Source of the DNA: Aquilaria yunnanensis | Taxonomy: Eukaryota > Streptophyta > Magnoliopsida > Malvales > Thymelaeaceae | Assembly: GCA_039654915.1 (NCBI GenBank) | Contig: CM077599.1 | Location: forward strand, 71,206,001 to 71,270,000 | Direction of reading: 5' to 3' | DNA length: 64,000 bases | Part shown: positions 60,335 through 64,000 of the stretch, piece by piece | Numbering within the stretch: position 1 is the first letter of the stretch | How the letters are laid out: each line of letters opens with the position of its first letter | Position numbers and translations under genes: made by a program | Notes under the pieces: model-generated | Seen by the model: only the letters and a program-made list of their open reading frames with translations | Database searches by the model: none | What the model was told of the DNA's origin: nothing

Positions 60335-61938
60335 TTACTTCCTAAAATTTTTGAGCCATGTCCATTATTCTTTCTTTTCCACTTTTTTACCTGGTCACCT
60401 GCATAGGAGGCCTACCAATAAGGTTTTCATAAAGCAGGTTTACAATATGAAAAGACAAAATTTAAAATTCTGGTCAATTTATTTCTGGTTTTAAAATTGC
60501 TGTTTTTAGCAATTGCTTCCTCACATTAATTAAGAAAAACATGAAGCATAGTCAAATTGGAGAAATGAATGTTTGCAGCTACAATATTTAAGGGTTTTTT
60601 CTTTTTAGAATTGAATTAAGTTGAAAGTTAGTTCTGAGTTTTGTTAATCCTATATCTCTTTCTTGTACTTCTTAGAACTTATGCTAATTTTTCTTTCAGT
60701 TGCAACTGTTAATATCAGCTATAATTTAAAAAATTTTTAAAACATCAAAAACTAATCACTGATGCTAATGTCAAATAGGGAAAATGTTGCTATTGTTTGG
60801 AGATTAAACAAAATTTAAGAATGTAGTTCATAAGGTTTTCTCATTTCTCAGTGAACTTAAGGAAAAATTGCACCTTTTGTTGGTATGTAGACCCATTAAG
60901 ATCAAAAGTTTGATGAGTAAAACATTTTCGTAGGTATTTTGATACTAGGATTTGCATCATCATTTCTCTCATTGGCAAGTTTGCTTTTCTTGTTTATCTA
61001 TTCTTTATTGATTTGATAGAAAATAAACTGCAATACGAAAAAAGAAGAAACTTTATCTTGGGGTCACCAACATGCACACATAAAATGAAACTTCCTTCTT
61101 CTAACTGTGATTCATAGTTGTAAAAAAGTAATGGTGAAATGCTTCAGACCTTGGCTTTATGAGAAATCATGTATAGATTAGTCTATAGACACTAAGCAAT
61201 GACTCTGTAGCTTAACATTCAAGTCTTCTGTAGCAAACCTTTTATAGTAGGTAAATTAGTGGTTTGCTTTTGCAGCTTCAATTCTCAGCCATTTACAATA
61301 GTCAAATGTTAGCTATTAAATTCAAAAGCATGTTAGCCGTAAATACTCCAAAAATCTACAGTGTTTCTTTCCCTTCACTAAACTCTTAGTCAATCACTTG
61401 TAGCTACAGTTTCAATGGTCCTATAAGTTTATTTCAGCCCCAGGTTATTGTAGATTAAGGTGAAACCTCAACTTAAGGTCAGAAGAGCTAATTAAATGAC
61501 CTGGTATGTAAGTGCTCTTACATGAATCTTTCCTTGTTAAGATTATTAAACTGAAACTTCCTGTTATTTCAGTGCAACACCTTGAGCAAGCCTGACCTTT
61601 AAAGTCACAGCCGCAGCTTCAAAAACTCTCTCTAAGCAGGGCTGAAATCTACTACGTAATCATAGCTCCGGTCACTGTACATAACGCATAAGAAGGGTTG
61701 GAGTTTCTTTTTGGCTATAGAATGAACTATAGCTCTCTAAAGCTGCTCATTTTTTTTTTCTTAAGTTCTTATGTCCCTTTAGGCTTACAGGTACCACAAG
61801 AGGCTGGGTGAAAGGAAACAAGTAGTAGAGTAAGTGAAAGTTGGTAGTTTTAAGTTGGAAAACTATTATGTAACAGATGACGGATGTGATGGATACATTC
61901 GCACTATACATTTCTATCTTTCCATTTCTGTTGGCCTA
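60335..61938. other. Intergenic between two solo LTRs, no gene seen
   Basis: AT-rich; contains no primer site, gag or pol motifs, which argues against it being the interior of one element. Confidence 0.5.
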
Positions 61939-61943
61939 TATGG

Positions 61944-63360
61944 TGTTAGTGTTGTACCCAAAAGCCAATCATGAGATGATTGTATTTTTTGCACATTGAG
62001 TCATGATATTTTATTAAGGCATTAATCCAGCCATGATGTTTGTTGTTTTGTTTCTGCGTAACTTAACAAACATAATTGTAACCCTAGAATAATGATATTC
62101 TTAAACGTCCCTGGTCTAGTATTATTGTGGAGCGGGTTGCAATAATACATAACGACTAGCATATGTGGAGACTAATATGAGATATGTAGTCTACATATGG
62201 GTACAAGTTGGAGAACTTGTGTACTGGACAGACCCACCATGAGAACACTACATGGATCGTTATATGAGTGTCATAAGTGATTTTCATAGTGATCATGGTA
62301 TATGTAGTCCTTCGACCTAAGATCATCAAGGTTCCCTACATGTGAGTCACATACTTTGATACTTTCCTTTGTTGCTCGTAACTGAGTGAACTTGAAGGAG
62401 GTCATTGGATATGTCACATATCATGCGGAGGGATTTGTATGATCAAGATGGGATTTGTCCCTCCTATGTAACGGGAGTGATATCTTCGGGCCCCTTGATA
62501 GAGTAAGACTTAGAAAATGCATGGCCATGCTCAGATGAGTTGATATACGATATCAATGTCATCAGCTTAAGTTAGTCTACTCGGTAATCAAGAAACCAAA
62601 GATTGGGCTATACGAGAGTGACACATTCCATGTCTCGTGCTTAGTCTTGATATCTTGGACAAAGGGACAACGACATATATCGGTGATGATCATAAAGGTT
62701 TAGTCGATTCACCGACAATCTTGTCACTTGGGTAGCAATGATGTGTAGCTAGACACCGCTCATTGGTTATGATCATAAATGTGATTTATGATCATTGCCA
62801 ATATGGCAAGAGCCTATTGGGTCGCACACATAGAGCTATTTGGATCATTAGAGTGGATGGGCTAATTATTTGGGTTATGGTTTCACTTTAATTTCGTATT
62901 AATAATGGGCCCAAGAGTTGAGCCATTATTAATCCTGAAATTAAATCCTAATTGGATTAGGGCTTTGAAACCCATTAGGCCTGGAAGTTGAGTCTCACTA
63001 TAAATACAACTTTCAAGTGAGAAATTCGCAGGTCTCCTTGCCCTAGCCTCCCAAAAGGACAGTCGCACTCTTCTCTTGCAATTCCTTGGAGGACGCAAGC
63101 TAGCACTGCGAGCGCAAGAGAAATGCATCTGCTGAGACGTGGTGGAAGTGTGGTGATCCCGAGAGGCTCGTGTGGATACCATAGAGAGCCTGAACACGTC
63201 AACTGTTCAGGTTTCGTGATTCGACTCTATAGTTGAGTGAGAGATCTCAACCGAAAATTAGGTATGAAAATTTTCAAACACCCGGTTTACCCCATTTCAC
63301 TTGGATCCTGGAGGGTTTCGGTTAAATTCCACTGCGCTGTTTGGCTCCCAAAACTCATCA
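61944..63360. mobile_element. Solo LTR, 1.42 kb, family X copy 2
   Basis: Same family and orientation as 58914-60329, but with its own duplication TATGG (61939-61943 and 63361-63365). It ends AAAACTCATCA. A TATAAATAC box at about 62998-63006 suggests transcription on the plus strand. Confidence 0.88.
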
Positions 63361-63365
63361 TATGG

Positions 63366-64000
63366 GACACATAGAAATGGACAAGGTAGATGTATCCTGG
63401 AATCTAAAATCCTTAGCACAACTCCTATATTCCCTGTGTGTGCAACTGTCATTTCTGTAAGGATTTAGAGGGATATGTATTGTGAAGCAATTTTGGAAGA
63501 AATTCTTTTGATGAATTGGAACCTACCATGTGATTTAAGAGAACTATTAATGCTCCACCAAGGTTTTAAGAAGTTATTGCTTTGCTATTTGTATCTTATT
63601 TTCTTGTGTAATTCTACTTTTTTTTTTGTTTGACCTAAAAAAAGAAAAAAGAAAATTTGATATCCCATTATCCCTTAAAACCATGTGTATGGAACCTTGG
63701 GGCAATCTAGTTTAGTGAAGCTCTGGTTTGAGGTTGGTTGACATGACTTTGTGGCATTTAACTGCTAGGCCAAAGATAATTTGAGCTTCTCTAGAAGACT
63801 ATTTTATAAGCAGAAAATAGGCAAACCTGCAAGTGGTTTGCATTGGTATATTTCCAAATGTGCTATTTTGAATAAGTTTAGATAAAGTCAAACTGGTGCT
63901 TTAACATCCACAGAACCTTTAGTATTAGATGGTTTCCACAAAACCTATCTTCTATCTTTCTTTTCTTATGAAATTCATCTAGCTTTACATATACATTTAC
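63366..64000. other. Intergenic, no gene seen
   Basis: AT-rich, with short frames only. Confidence 0.4.

Noticed and set aside
58914..63360. One LTR retrotransposon with two LTRs
   Set aside because: Each repeat has its own 5-bp target duplication, and there is no primer site, polypurine tract or coding interior.

Overview
The window is nuclear DNA of a flowering plant, most likely a eudicot. It is AT-rich, has intron-split genes with GT..AG borders, plant-type TATA boxes and AATAAA signals, plant gene families (EXO70H, FUSC-like transporter, mitochondrial ATP synthase 6 kDa subunit) and dense LTR retrotransposon, CACTA, MULE and MITE content. I could not determine the species.

Host genes are few. 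Positions 1-987 hold the 3' end of a FUSC-domain membrane protein gene. Positions 3013-2744 (minus) hold the two-exon gene for the ATP synthase 6 kDa subunit. Positions 32606-34450 hold an intronless EXO70H-type exocyst gene. From about 47.2 to 55.1 kb lies a decayed tandem cluster of papain-like cysteine protease pseudogenes.

The dominant feature is a 17.3-kb Ty3/gypsy element (4404-21696, read on the minus strand). It has two 3.27-kb LTRs, a perfect 5-bp target duplication (GTACA), a tRNA-Arg-type primer binding site and a polypurine tract, as in the Tat/Ogre lineage. It carries a broken gag and I see no protease, reverse transcriptase, RNase H or integrase. In their place, downstream of gag and in the same sense, are four intact ORFs: three tandem paralogues of a basic, zinc-finger, cysteine-rich protein that resembles the nucleic-acid-binding proteins of carla-/vitivirus-type plant RNA viruses, and one intronless LONELY GUY (LOG) cytokinin-activating enzyme. 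LOG and two of the three cysteine-rich ORFs have a TATAAAT-type box just upstream, and related upstream modules recur between them; LOG has five tandem copies of about 85 bp. The unit looks like a non-autonomous retroelement carrying a multi-gene cassette with its own promoters. This is the best candidate for an undescribed system here.

The rest is layered transposon history that can be read at base level. The 3' flank of EXO70 was duplicated. One copy later took a 2.4-kb solo LTR (TSD AGAAG) and a Harbinger-like MITE. The other took a Pack-MULE-like element (9-bp TSD) with a captured piece of a metal-tolerance-protein gene. Each copy serves as the empty site for the other's insertion. The protease cluster is split by a 2.8-kb solo LTR, and two further solo LTRs of one family (1.42 kb, separate TSDs GGAAG and TATGG) lie near the right end. 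A CACTA-like element (22.7-24.7 kb) and a possible Helitron (41.7-44.7 kb) complete the picture.
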